Under the pieces are notes generated by a model. That model searched no databases. It had not been told where the DNA came from and saw nothing but the letters and a program-made list of their open reading frames with translations. Made by a program: the position numbers and the translations under genes. This document shows positions 37,376 to 44,780 of a DNA stretch of 64,000 nucleotides, piece after piece. The first letter of the stretch is position 1; every line of letters starts with the position of its first letter. Source of the DNA: Acinetobacter sp. TGL-Y2 (GTDB lineage: Bacteria; Pseudomonadota; Gammaproteobacteria; Pseudomonadales; Moraxellaceae); contig NZ_CP015110.1 of the NCBI RefSeq assembly GCF_001612555.1, positions 1,426,001 through 1,490,000 of the forward strand. Reading direction: 5' to 3'.

Positions 37376-37974
37376 TACGCCACCTGCTTCTGGATTTGAT
37401 GTTTACGGTTTTTGATTTTTGCCATCAATAGACATGACTCATTGCTTTCAGGCGTAGCCAACTTATGAAAACTTTGGTTATATCGAACCATCTCTGCCTT
37501 GTTCATTAAAAGCAAATTCTCTAAACGACAATCAGCTCTATCCATGTTCTTGAAGGCAAGGGTATGGCTGTCAGGTATAGGGCCGTTTACTTTCTCCCAA
37601 ATAAATCTGTGCTTAAGGACAAAAACATTAGGCTCGGCAATCTTAATCAGAAGATAGCCATCTTTAGAGCATATTCGTTCGTACCCTATGGGTTTTTTAT
37701 TCCAAGTAATCTGGCCTTTTTTAAAGTTTCCAGAGTTTGGTTTACAGACTCCTTTAGTGCCAGTATTCCAAGGTATTGATCCCTTCTGAAAGCAACCAGA
37801 TTTACCTGTATTCCATTTTTTACGCGTGCACAGGGATTTAATATGATCAACTGCAAAAGAAGTTCCAAATTTACTATTCACTTTTTCAGTCAGCTCTTTT
37901 CTCCCTAAGATACAATTAGATTCTATAAACTCCAATTGTGCTTGGGTGTATATGATTGCAGCACCTTTTGACAT
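37375..37974 (-). CDS. HNH endonuclease (homing-type)
   Basis: 199 residues. The HNH_3-type nuclease core is clear: LKHRFIWEKVNGPIPDSHTL followed by AFKNMDRADCRLENLLLM (about residues 117-156), with the paired His and the Asn. The N-terminal half has a helix-turn-helix-like stretch and repeated WNTG/WNKKP segments of the NUMOD kind that bind DNA. Such genes are often free-standing homing endonucleases lodged in phage operons. It sits between two small early genes and overlaps the next frame by one base. Confidence 0.8.
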   Translation of the reverse strand: MSKGAAIIYTQAQLEFIESNCILGRKELTEKVNSKFGTSFAVDHIKSLCTRKKWNTGKSGCFQKGSIPWNTGTKGVCKPNSGNFKKGQITWNKKPIGYERICSKDGYLLIKIAEPNVFVLKHRFIWEKVNGPIPDSHTLAFKNMDRADCRLENLLLMNKAEMVRYNQSFHKLATPESNESCLLMAKIKNRKHQIQKQVA

Positions 37975-37977
37975 ATA

Positions 37978-38220
37978 TCACCCAATTAAGCTTTGTGGAA
38001 TTTCAACTGAATCAGCATTTTTAATGCCACGATATTCAGCCACTAATTTTGCGGCACTTAAACGCATATTGTTATTTTTAATGACTTGCTCACTAATTTT
38101 TTCGATAGCTACAGATTTTTGAATTTCAGCCTCTAATTCACCACCTTTCAAACCTGGATTACTGAGGCGCTCAAGTTGAGCAAACAAAACCATGTTTAGA
38201 TCCATTGGGGTATTATTCAT
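37978..38220 (-). CDS. Small phage early protein, unknown function
   Basis: 80 residues starting MNNTPMDLNMVLFAQLERL. The ATG at 38220 is chosen because GGAG lies 9 bases upstream; a start 12 codons earlier falls inside the end of the preceding gene. It is mostly helical and charged (GGELEAEIQKSVAIEKISEQ). It looks like the small regulatory or anti-host proteins common in phage early operons. No family assigned. Confidence 0.55.
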   Translation of the reverse strand: MNNTPMDLNMVLFAQLERLSNPGLKGGELEAEIQKSVAIEKISEQVIKNNNMRLSAAKLVAEYRGIKNADSVEIPQSLIG

Positions 38221-38221
38221 T

Positions 38222-38365
38222 TTAATTTCTCCAAGTCGCTTCTTTAAATTTTGCATCTATGATTAAGTGCTCAATTTCACCCACACCCACGTTATTGAAT
38301 ATATGCGTCATCTTTGCCCCGAACACTGTGAGTGTCCGGGTAGAGGAGGAGTATTTGAAATTCAT
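38222..38365 (-). CDS. Small phage protein, 47 residues
   Basis: MNFKYSSSTRTLTVFGAKMT leads into a helical end rich in acidic residues. The ATG overlaps the upstream stop as ATGA, and its own TAA stop lies one base before the next gene start, so it fills the gap between two operon genes exactly. This layout supports real coding despite the small size. Function unknown. Confidence 0.5.
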   Translation of the reverse strand: MNFKYSSSTRTLTVFGAKMTHIFNNVGVGEIEHLIIDAKFKEATWRN

Positions 38366-39300
38366 AATGTCACCACCTGATTCTCAAGCTCAAAACGACG
38401 CTTCTTAACGCAATCCATTAATTTAGGTTGAATGTCAGGATGGCGAGAGCGAACTTCAGGAAGTAGTTCATTTAATTCATGTTCGGTTAATGCACTTTGA
38501 ATGCGTACCATGAGTGATGGTGGTTGTGAAACCTCAACGGGATTGATCGCAGTAAGCTCAACTAGACGTTTATTAATTGCAGTCATAACTGGTTTACGTT
38601 GCTCTTCAGTCCATGATCTTGTGTAACGAATATGCGCATTAACTTCAGCGGGTGTGTTGGCCAAGGCAATATCATTTAGAATTTCACTCAAATGCTCTTG
38701 GTGTTTGATCGCTTGTTCAGCTGCAATTTCTTGATCCACTTCCAAAGCAAATGAATTTAAAGCTGGACCGTGAGTAGGTTCATTCATTATTGCTTCAGCC
38801 ATTTCACGAGTCTCGGCTAAGAGCTCATGAGTTTCCTGTGCTGATGTTTTCCAAACCTTAGTTTCATCAGATGTCTTATTTTCAACATCATTTGAGGTGG
38901 TTTCTGCAGGTGCTTCAATAGATCCACCACTTATCGTGATTAGCGCTAAGGCATGAGTATTGGCATGCTCTTGCATTAGATGAACTTGGCCACGTTGCAA
39001 AAGCGCTAAATCAGAATCAGAGCTTTTCCATTTAAAGGATTTACTCAGCACTTCAGTTAAAATTGAAGGTACAAAGCATTGAGTACCTTTCGTGGGTGCT
39101 TCTTGAATGGGTTCTGGTACCTGCATTTCACCGATGGTGAAGAACTTAATTGCAATACGAAATTCGTATTCTGGATCAACGTAAACCGTTGCTGGAAAGT
39201 TACGGATGTCATTAAAGTCACCAGACTGCATATGACGGCATTCGATATTTTGGCCAGTGGTCAGTGCTGCAAAAGCTTCTTGTCCATTTAAAATATTCAT
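38362..39300 (-). CDS. Phage early-operon protein, unknown function
   Basis: 312 residues. The N-terminal part (about 1-130) is a compact domain with YVDPEYEFRIAIKFFTIGE and GTQCFVPSILTEVLSKSFKW. A Glu/Thr-rich linker follows. The C-terminal part (about 185-310) is helical, with LNDIALANTPAEVNAHIRYTRSWTEEQRKPVMTAINKRLVEL, a pattern often seen near the ends of recombination-associated phage proteins. It follows the ERF gene by 15 bases, so a role in recombination or replication is plausible. No firm family match. Confidence 0.5.
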   Translation of the reverse strand: MNILNGQEAFAALTTGQNIECRHMQSGDFNDIRNFPATVYVDPEYEFRIAIKFFTIGEMQVPEPIQEAPTKGTQCFVPSILTEVLSKSFKWKSSDSDLALLQRGQVHLMQEHANTHALALITISGGSIEAPAETTSNDVENKTSDETKVWKTSAQETHELLAETREMAEAIMNEPTHGPALNSFALEVDQEIAAEQAIKHQEHLSEILNDIALANTPAEVNAHIRYTRSWTEEQRKPVMTAINKRLVELTAINPVEVSQPPSLMVRIQSALTEHELNELLPEVRSRHPDIQPKLMDCVKKRRFELENQVVTL

Positions 39301-39315
39301 TTCTTATTATCCTGA

Positions 39316-40050
39316 TTAGTGGTGCACGGGTTGGTTTTGTTGAGACTGACTTTGTGTTGGCCAACCCATCTGATCTGCTCGAGCACGACACGCATTGGTA
39401 ATACCTGCTTCGTAAGTAGTACCCTTAAATCTATTCATTGCAGCTTTAAGCACCTGTTTATCTGGCGTATCACGTATGGCGTTTAGAGCATCTTGAAAAA
39501 GTTGATCTGGTGTACGTTTTGGTTTTTTGGGTGTATTCGTTTGCTGTTGTTGTGGAGCTTGGTTATTTTGGCGAGCTTGATAGTTCTGCTGTTGTTTCTG
39601 CTCTTTGGTAGTGCCGTTATTAACCTGATTGTGGTATTCATCCGAGTCATAGTCTTTGGTGTCATCAATGAGGAACATGCCATTTAGGGCATATTTACGC
39701 GCATATGAGCTTGATGCACCGAATGTCTGCGCAACATCCATTCCTTTCTTATTAACCTCTACTCCTGCATGGGCTTTTACGACTGTTGCTGTGCCGAATG
39801 AATCTGTAAAGATCACGTTTGCACTGACTATCACCACGCCAGCAACTTCCTGAACTTCATCTGTGATGATGAGGGTCGAATTATATTTTTGCAGTAGGGG
39901 CTTTACCGCTTCAAGAATGTCTTCGCAGTTACGGTAATTGTAGTTACCAAAGGTATTACGCTTGCTTTTCGGTGCTTTTAATTCCAACTGGATTTGCTGT
40001 AAAGCATTTAAGTTATTTTCTGATGGTGCTTGAGTATTCGAATTTGTCAT
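39316..40050 (-). CDS. erf: ERF-family single-strand annealing protein
   Basis: ERF proteins anneal complementary single strands and drive phage recombination or circularisation, like lambda Beta or P22 Erf. The 244 residues have the ERF core in the N-terminal 130 residues: ALQQIQLELKAPKSKRNTFGNYNYRNCEDILEAVKP, FTDSFGTATVVKAHAGVEVNKKGMDVAQTFGASSSYARKYAL and LNGMFLIDDTKD. The tail is Gln-rich and probably flexible, with a small C-terminal helical domain. The second ATG is used because AAGGGG lies 8 bases upstream of it. No partner exonuclease is visible in the operon. Confidence 0.85.
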   Translation of the reverse strand: MTNSNTQAPSENNLNALQQIQLELKAPKSKRNTFGNYNYRNCEDILEAVKPLLQKYNSTLIITDEVQEVAGVVIVSANVIFTDSFGTATVVKAHAGVEVNKKGMDVAQTFGASSSYARKYALNGMFLIDDTKDYDSDEYHNQVNNGTTKEQKQQQNYQARQNNQAPQQQQTNTPKKPKRTPDQLFQDALNAIRDTPDKQVLKAAMNRFKGTTYEAGITNACRARADQMGWPTQSQSQQNQPVHH

Positions 40051-40061
40051 GATCATTCCCC

Positions 40062-40358
40062 TTAAAGTAAGCCAGTACGACGCTTGTAAGCTTTGCGTTC
40101 GTGAGATGGGATGTAGCTTGATTGAAGTGCAACCGCACGCGCTTTACGCATCTGGAAATTGATCTCACGATCAAGGTTCTGGCGTATCCAAGGTTTTGCT
40201 ACATCTTCTTCAAGCGAGAGTTTTGAAAATGAACCATCTGCGTTTTGTTTATAAATAGTGCCAGCCACGTACTTGTAAGTGGTGTGACCTAAGCGAACCA
40301 TGAAATAACCATTGTCATCACGACCTTGGTATTCACAAAAATTAGTATTGGTGCTCAT
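40062..40358 (-). CDS. Small phage early protein, unknown function
   Basis: 98 residues. The first half is beta-rich with aromatic positions (YQGRDDNGYFMVRLGHTTYKYV). The end is very basic (FQMRKARAVALQS ... SHERKAYKRRTGL), suggesting nucleic-acid contact. It is coupled to the upstream gene by a one-base TAATG overlap and lies 11 bases before erf. Probably an accessory recombination protein, by position only. Confidence 0.5.
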   Translation of the reverse strand: MSTNTNFCEYQGRDDNGYFMVRLGHTTYKYVAGTIYKQNADGSFSKLSLEEDVAKPWIRQNLDREINFQMRKARAVALQSSYIPSHERKAYKRRTGLL

Positions 40359-40789
40359 TAGACTGCCTCCACTAATTGATGCTTTTCGATATAACCTTTG
40401 ATGAGTAGGTTGATATAGCGATGGTCGATGTGATCTGTGAAGTCTTTGTATGGATTGCCGTTGGCATCGAATACGTTCACGTTATGAAGATCTACTACTT
40501 CTACAGCGGTGAATTCTGAACCGGGTACGCCGTAGCTGTCTGGGAATGGTTCAAGTTCGAATGCAACTTGAACTTTAAATCCGTCAAGGTTGATGGTTGC
40601 TTGTCCTTGGGTATTTGAGCTCATAGTCAGAGCTTGAAGGGCATATTCTGAGTCAGTTGATTGAGATGCAGGATTCGGGGTTGATTGGTATGAATTGGGC
40701 TCGTAAGTGAATGCTAATACACCAATTGATACAGAAGCAGCGAATGCTGCAACAGTAAAAGAGTTGATTGGATTTAGTTTTGTGTTCAT
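40358..40789 (-). CDS. First gene of the leftward early operon, membrane-anchored
   Basis: 143 residues from the ATG at 40789, which follows GAGGTAAGT. A hydrophobic N-terminal segment (INSFTVAAFAASVSIGVLAF, residues 8-27) suggests a signal or membrane anchor. The rest is soluble and acidic, with VEVVDLHNVNVFDANGNPYKDF. Lambda's first leftward gene N is an antiterminator; this protein shows no Arg-rich motif and is not N-like. Function unknown. Transcribed from the PL-type promoter at 40.87-40.90 kb. Confidence 0.55.
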   Translation of the reverse strand: MNTKLNPINSFTVAAFAASVSIGVLAFTYEPNSYQSTPNPASQSTDSEYALQALTMSSNTQGQATINLDGFKVQVAFELEPFPDSYGVPGSEFTAVEVVDLHNVNVFDANGNPYKDFTDHIDHRYINLLIKGYIEKHQLVEAV

Positions 40790-40871
40790 ACTTACCTCGT
40801 AAGCTTGCAAGTGTTTACGTTGAGCCCTGATCCCGTCGAAAGTGTCAGGGCTTTTTGCTATCTGTGAGATG

Positions 40872-40943
40872 AATATGAACTATTGGTTCAATTAAGTCAA
40901 GAACCAATAGTTCTTTTAATTTGTTATTTTGAATTTTTAGTTC
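40872..40943 (-). promoter_or_regulatory. PL promoter with OL operator cluster
   Basis: On the minus strand TTGACT (40900-40895) and CATATT (40877-40872) are spaced by 17 bases. Three 13-bp palindromes of type GAAC-N5-GTTC overlap or adjoin them: GAACTATTGGTTC at 40877-40889 (inside the spacer), GAACCAATAGTTC at 40901-40913 (just upstream of the -35), and GAATTTTTAGTTC at 40931-40943 (one mismatch). The same palindrome occurs three times at the other side of the repressor gene. Confidence 0.85.
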
Positions 40944-41004
40944 AATTTTATGTTTTAATAGACAAAAGAAAACCCACACAGGGTGGGTTATTTGGAGTTT
41001 CACC

Positions 41005-41133
41005 ATGCTAGATCACAATGAAAAACTAAAGCTCGTAATTGAAATAATTAATACTGGTTGTATTGATCCGCAAAAAATAATTAACTGCGTTAATGAAATT
41101 GAAAATAAATTATTTAAGAAAGAAGATAATTAA
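41005..41133 (+). CDS. Small plus-strand reading frame (42 residues)
   Basis: MLDHNEKLKLVIEIINTGC begins a helical, charged peptide. TTGGAG lies 7 bases upstream of the ATG. It runs against the neighbouring operons, in the gap between PL and the end of the immunity operon, and its stop overlaps the convergent stop at 41130-41133. A hairpin with CCCACAC/GGTGGG lies just upstream at about 40,974-40,988. It may be a small lysogenically expressed gene. Confidence 0.4.
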   Translation: MLDHNEKLKLVIEIINTGCIDPQKIINCVNEIENKLFKKEDN

Positions 41134-41354
41134 TCCTCAAGCAGTTTGGAGATATTAACGTCTTTATAATCAACCACTTTGTAACACTGATTATAAAGAT
41201 TCAAGTAATACTCTCTAACAGAGGGTTTGTGATGTTTAGCTTTATCGCTAATGTGCTCATTTTCAGATATTTTAAGCATCAACTCATAAGCGATTCGCTC
41301 AACAGAATTATCTTTGATTTCAATAGGTTTACTAATTTCAGTTTTATCAACCAT
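41130..41354 (-). CDS. Small phage protein at the end of the immunity operon
   Basis: 74 residues, highly charged and helical (VERIAYELMLKISENEHISDKAKHH). No family recognised. It is the last gene of the leftward group that begins with the repressor, so it may be expressed in the lysogen. Composition is AT-rich, like cargo genes. Confidence 0.5.
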   Translation of the reverse strand: MVDKTEISKPIEIKDNSVERIAYELMLKISENEHISDKAKHHKPSVREYYLNLYNQCYKVVDYKDVNISKLLED

Positions 41355-41441
41355 TTAAATTCTCCACCCGATCAAAAAGCCGCTCGGGTTCGCGGCAAGG
41401 TAATTGTTATGAATAAAAATGAATCCTTAGTTGTTAAACGC

Positions 41442-41813
41442 TTACTTTGGGCTACTATTTTTTTCAACAGCGTAACTCTGATCTGTATGTTTATCATTAT
41501 TTTCTGCCTTATAAAAAACTGAAAAATAGATAGTAACTAGGATTGAGATAGCAGCCAACACAGATGCAATACACCCAACAATAAATGTTGGTGTTACCGT
41601 CCAATGAGGCTTACTGGACTCTCTTATTTGTCTAGATGTTAATTCATAGCTAATAGCTTGAAGGAGCGAAGCAGGAATCAATCCAGGACTATCCTCGCCA
41701 CTCAAGTATTTTAAAAGTTCTTCATCAGATTTTGATTTGATTTCTTCAATGGTTAAATCAAGCCTTGGAATTTTAGGCATTTTAAAACTAGGTTCTTTCG
41801 GTAAACCATACAC
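41442..41813 (-). CDS. Single-span membrane protein in the immunity operon
   Basis: 123 residues. A soluble N-terminal part contains LDLTIEEIKSKSDEELLKYLSGED and SPGLIPASLLQAISYEL. One strong membrane helix follows (FIVGCIASVLAAISILVTIY, about residues 78-97), then a short charged tail. Because it lies downstream of the repressor and is likely expressed in lysogens, a superinfection-exclusion or host-modifying role is plausible, but there is no direct evidence. Confidence 0.5.
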   Translation of the reverse strand: MYGLPKEPSFKMPKIPRLDLTIEEIKSKSDEELLKYLSGEDSPGLIPASLLQAISYELTSRQIRESSKPHWTVTPTFIVGCIASVLAAISILVTIYFSVFYKAENNDKHTDQSYAVEKNSSPK

Positions 41814-41868
41814 TTAAGTTAATCTCCGTTTAAGATCAGACGTCGAGTTCGCAGTTTTTTTAAAAAAT

Positions 41869-42171
41869 TTATATATCTGAATACTTTTCTACAAACTCGT
41901 CTAACCATCCTTGAGCCAAGTCAATATTTGTTATATCAGCCAGCTTTAGATTTGTGCCTTCCGCTTCATTAAAGCCCTCAATAATGGCTTCAAAGATATT
42001 TGCTTCACTAATGATCTCACGTGCTATTTCCGCAGCGTCATAGCTTTGCTTGGCTTTTTTGAGCGAGGCTATTTGTTTATCTATTCCTGTACCGATCTTA
42101 CCTAATGCCAATTTAAACTCTTGACGATTAATTGTTAGCGCCGTTTTGGATTTATTCAGTGTTGCGATCAT
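41869..42171 (-). CDS. Small phage protein in the immunity operon
   Basis: 100 residues, helical. The N-terminal part is basic (MIATLNKSKTALTINRQEFKL), the middle amphipathic (IASLKKAKQSYDAAEIAREI) and the C-terminal part acidic. No family recognised. It stands between the repressor-proximal gene and the membrane protein gene, with the same leftward direction. Confidence 0.5.
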   Translation of the reverse strand: MIATLNKSKTALTINRQEFKLALGKIGTGIDKQIASLKKAKQSYDAAEIAREIISEANIFEAIIEGFNEAEGTNLKLADITNIDLAQGWLDEFVEKYSDI

Positions 42172-42266
42172 TGTATTATCCTTAACTTTTTGATAAGTTT
42201 AATTAATTGTTGTACAAAACTGGAGTTATATTGTTCAGACGCAAATAGCTTGCGTCTGGTTTACAG

Positions 42267-42482
42267 TTATTTATCATGATTAAAGGGTGATACGCCTATT
42301 TCACCACTTTCACACTTCTTAGCCATTTCTTCCATTGTCATAACTGGAATAAAAACAGTGTCACCTAATTCTTTTCTTAATTCGTGAACTTCTTCAACAG
42401 ATAGTGATAACTCTTGATTTTCATCAGAGGCACTAATCAATTTATCTATAATTCTATTAATTAATAAGCCACTGTTATTCAT
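42267..42482 (-). CDS. Small protein coupled to the repressor gene
   Basis: 71 residues, acidic (LIDKLISASDENQELSLSVEEVHELRKELG). It begins 11 bases after the repressor stop with AAGGAG a few bases ahead of the ATG. Likely cotranscribed with the repressor. It could modulate repressor activity, as some phage small proteins do, but the function is unknown. Confidence 0.5.
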   Translation of the reverse strand: MNNSGLLINRIIDKLISASDENQELSLSVEEVHELRKELGDTVFIPVMTMEEMAKKCESGEIGVSPFNHDK

Positions 42483-42492
42483 GCTTACTCCT

Positions 42493-43242
42493 TTAAGGCT
42501 TAACTAGAGCCAATTCAAGACGTCCAACAAAATTAATTTCGTTTAATTGTTCATTAGTAATAAATTCATCTGGGTAACGAACTTTATCTGGGTTGTCACT
42601 GGCTAACCTTACAGTCTTACTGCCTGCATAGCTGACAAAGATCCGCTTCATCCTTAACTCATGATTGTGAGTAAAAACATATACATTGCCATTTTTTATA
42701 CCATCAGGATCTTTATCTGATATATCAATAAACAAGGGGCTGTTAGGCGCTACGGTAGGCCACATACTGTATTCATCTGAATAAATAATTCTTAAATTAT
42801 CTGATTTGGTTTGCACACCCATAATTTTCAGAATGTATGGATCTATATCCAGATATTCACTTACATCTTCTAAAAAGTTCTCAATACCGGTGCCGCAAGA
42901 TGCTTTTATATCCCTATAAATAGGGATTCTGACATTGGATTCCTTTGTATCACTATCTCTAAATTTAATAGGTGAAATTCGAATCCCTCCGTCGCTTACG
43001 GGTGGTCTAGTCCCATTCATCAACCACTCCGTAGCTACTCCTAGAAATGATGCCAAGAGAGGAAGTTTTGACGTCTCGGGAATGGCTTCGCCTTTAAGCC
43101 ACTTTCCAGCTCCCTTATCTGATATTCCGAATTCTTTGCTTAATACGCGAGCTCGCCCACGTACAGGGAAACCCTTCAGCTCCATGGCTTCATTAATGCG
43201 TTTTGCAAAATCTTCCTTAACCTTATCCATTGAGTTATTCAT
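42493..43242 (-). CDS. CI-type repressor (XRE HTH plus S24 peptidase)
   Basis: 249 residues. The N-terminal HTH (about residues 8-70) contains LSKEFGISDKGAGKWLKGE and PLLASFLGVATEWLMNG. The C-terminal S24/LexA-type domain has the self-cleavage site Cys-Gly in DIKASCGTG (near residue 113), the Ser nucleophile in SDEYSMWPTV and the Lys in HELRMKRIFVSY. It should therefore be inactivated by RecA after DNA damage. It is predicted to bind the GAAC-N5-GTTC palindromes at both sides of the immunity region. AAGG lies upstream of the start. Confidence 0.92.
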   Translation of the reverse strand: MNNSMDKVKEDFAKRINEAMELKGFPVRGRARVLSKEFGISDKGAGKWLKGEAIPETSKLPLLASFLGVATEWLMNGTRPPVSDGGIRISPIKFRDSDTKESNVRIPIYRDIKASCGTGIENFLEDVSEYLDIDPYILKIMGVQTKSDNLRIIYSDEYSMWPTVAPNSPLFIDISDKDPDGIKNGNVYVFTHNHELRMKRIFVSYAGSKTVRLASDNPDKVRYPDEFITNEQLNEINFVGRLELALVKP

Positions 43243-43255
43243 ATAAAGCCTTAGT

Positions 43256-43325
43256 GAACCAATGGTTCAATAATAATAAGTATTGAAAGAACTATCAGTT
43301 CTTGTTAGAGTTGAACCATAAGTTC
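43256..43325 (+). promoter_or_regulatory. PR promoter with OR operator cluster
   Basis: Three perfect GAAC-N5-GTTC palindromes: GAACCAATGGTTC (43256-43268), GAACTATCAGTTC (43289-43301) and GAACCATAAGTTC (43313-43325). A sigma-70 promoter TTGAAA (43283-43288), 17-base spacer, TAGAGT (43306-43311) has the second operator exactly in its spacer and the third at the start site. The first lies 14 bases upstream of the repressor start. This mirrors OL at 40.9 kb. Confidence 0.88.
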
Positions 43326-43340
43326 AATATGGTTTGGGTT

Positions 43341-43589
43341 ATGGAAACTATCAAAAGTGCAATTTCAAGTGCTGGCGGTGTAAAAAATGTTGCAAATTCC
43401 GTAAATGTTACAGAACGAGCTATATACAAGTGGATTGAGAGAAACACACTTCCTTACACCGAATATAAAGGCGAAACAAATTACGCTCAAAAAATCTCAG
43501 ACATGACAGATGGAAGGTTGTCGAAAAGTCAGATTTTAAAAATCGGTTTGAAAAAGAACAATAGAGAATTTGCGCAGGTGAACGTATGA
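43341..43589 (+). CDS. Cro-like regulator
   Basis: 82 residues from the ATG at 43341 ([20 protein letters not shown]). An HTH runs from about residue 10 to 35 ([20 protein letters not shown]), the type found in Cro/YdaS-like proteins. It is the first gene rightward of OR and divergent from CI, the classic Cro position. Start sites 13 codons upstream would overlap the third operator and are less likely. Expected to bind the same operators and repress the CI promoter. Confidence 0.8.
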   Translation: METIKSAISSAGGVKNVANSVNVTERAIYKWIERNTLPYTEYKGETNYAQKISDMTDGRLSKSQILKIGLKKNNREFAQVNV

Positions 43590-43846
43590 CCCGCAGAAAT
43601 AGCACAAAAAAAACCGTATGTATGCCCACGCACCTATCTGATCGTGTGGCAGAGCATATTGCGCGAGAAGCGTATGAACGAGGCTGGTCAAATAGCCAGT
43701 ATTTAAGATGGTTAGCCATTTTGGATATGAAGCGTTGTGAAGATGATGCAAAGCTTATGTCAAAGGTATCTGGAATACCTAGAGAACGCTTTGACTTATA
43801 TGAACAAAGCGAACGGATCGAACATTCGGAAATTAAAAAAGCCTGA
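43586..43846 (+). CDS. Small phage regulator candidate (CII position)
   Basis: 86 residues, overlapping cro by 4 bases (ATGA). A basic N-terminus ([21 protein letters not shown]) is followed by helices [22 protein letters not shown] that look like a ribbon-helix-helix DNA-binding fold. It occupies the position of cII in lambda. Whether it activates the repressor promoter is unknown. A terminator-like hairpin overlaps its 3' end. Confidence 0.5.
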   Translation: MTRRNSTKKTVCMPTHLSDRVAEHIAREAYERGWSNSQYLRWLAILDMKRCEDDAKLMSKVSGIPRERFDLYEQSERIEHSEIKKA

Positions 43847-43866
43847 TCTAGAGAATCAGGCTTTCA
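43835..43866 (+). terminator. Terminator-like hairpin in the early rightward operon (tR-like)
   Basis: AAAGCCTGAT (43839-43848) and ATCAGGCTTT (43855-43864) form a perfect 10-bp stem around a short loop, followed by CAATAATT instead of a clear T run. In the lambda plan this is the place of tR1. It would act as an attenuator or RNA-processing site. Confidence 0.55.
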
Positions 43867-43894
43867 ATAATTCAAAACATTGGAAGCATTGAAT

Positions 43895-44152
43895 ATGAAA
43901 TCAAATTTAGCACAACAAGTCATCCAAAACAATCCAGACACAGATTTCTTGACTGGTGATGTCGTGGTGTACATGAACCATATCAAAATTGATGACCTCA
44001 AGATGGTCGAGGCATTTCAACCTGCAGAATATTATTGGTTGGAAGGTGATCAACTCGTACATCGCACTGATATTCAACTGGCATCACCTGCAGAACTTAT
44101 GGCGAAGCGTCGTTTATCTGCAGTAGAGCGATCTATAGCGGAGGTGTCATGA
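43895..44152 (+). CDS. Phage early protein, unknown function
   Basis: 85 residues from the ATG at 43895 (MKSNLAQQVIQNNPDTDFL); GGAAG is 9 bases upstream, and an earlier TTG frame start lacks support. The body is beta-rich (GDVVVYMNHIKIDDLKMVEAF), ending in a helical tail with KRRLSAVERS. No family recognised. It overlaps the next gene by 4 bases. Confidence 0.5.
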   Translation: MKSNLAQQVIQNNPDTDFLTGDVVVYMNHIKIDDLKMVEAFQPAEYYWLEGDQLVHRTDIQLASPAELMAKRRLSAVERSIAEVS

Positions 44153-44445
44153 ATACACAATTTCAAAAACAACCTGAATTTAAACAACAACAGAGTGTGC
44201 AGTCATTTTATGAACCGACGCTGCAGTTGTTGGATGAAGTTTATGTGGTTAAGCGAGGCAATCTTAAACGCCGTGGCTATAACGAAAACAATGCTGCAGT
44301 GACCAAGGAAGAACTTGCACAAAAGATGGCATATCGCTTTCGCATAACGATTTGGTTAGCGCATCAAGTTATCTCGAGTTTAATTAAAGCAGATCAAGTA
44401 ATGGCATTTGGTGGATATGTGAAGCCAAAGGGTGGTGATAAATGA
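44149..44445 (+). CDS. Phage early protein, HTH-like
   Basis: 98 residues. AAVTKEELAQKMAYRFRITI and WLAHQVISSLIKADQVMAFG suggest a winged-helix DNA-binding fold. It overlaps both neighbours by 4 bases, so the block from 43.9 to 45.7 kb is translated as a coupled unit feeding into the replication protein. Exact role unknown. Confidence 0.5.
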   Translation: MNTQFQKQPEFKQQQSVQSFYEPTLQLLDEVYVVKRGNLKRRGYNENNAAVTKEELAQKMAYRFRITIWLAHQVISSLIKADQVMAFGGYVKPKGGDK

Positions 44446-44780
44446 GCAAAAAACCTAAAACAACTTTTGTCGCTCAAGAAAGAATTATTAATTTACTAGA
44501 ACCCGTTCGGATCTATACCGCTTTAGAGCTTGCAGTAATGCCTTTATCAAAAATGAATGCTGCAATTGAGGCACAAGAGAGATTTTATCTCCTCGAGCAC
44601 ACAACCAAAATGGGGGGGCAAGCCATAGCTCTACGCCGCCAAATACAGGATGGTGCTCAACTCATTCAAGTCAAAGAAAAATCAAGAATTCGCTACAAAA
44701 TCAACAACGATTTTATAGAACCTCGGATTGTCCGTCAGCTGGAAATGCGCGGCCTTGTAAAATTGGGAGTTAAACCATGA
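44442..44780 (+). CDS. Phage early protein, winged-helix-like
   Basis: 112 residues. RIINLLEPVRIYTALELAVM and a C-terminal RQLEMRGLVKLGV resemble winged-helix ends. The middle is basic (IALRRQIQDGAQLIQVKEKSRIRYKI). Coupled by 4-base overlaps to the genes before and after. Probably a replication or DNA-binding accessory, by position. Confidence 0.45.
   Translation: MSKKPKTTFVAQERIINLLEPVRIYTALELAVMPLSKMNAAIEAQERFYLLEHTTKMGGQAIALRRQIQDGAQLIQVKEKSRIRYKINNDFIEPRIVRQLEMRGLVKLGVKP

Noticed and set aside
40358..40789. Lambda N-like antiterminator at the first position of the leftward operon
   Set aside because: The protein lacks an Arg-rich N-terminal RNA-binding motif and has a membrane or signal segment instead, and no boxB-like hairpin with a purine-rich loop was found next to PL.
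41409..41522. Plus-strand 37-codon frame with a membrane helix (MNKNESLVVKRLLWATIFFN...)
   Set aside because: It runs antisense to the end of the 123-residue minus-strand gene and lacks a clear ribosome-binding site. A real small membrane peptide is possible but is not supported enough to annotate.
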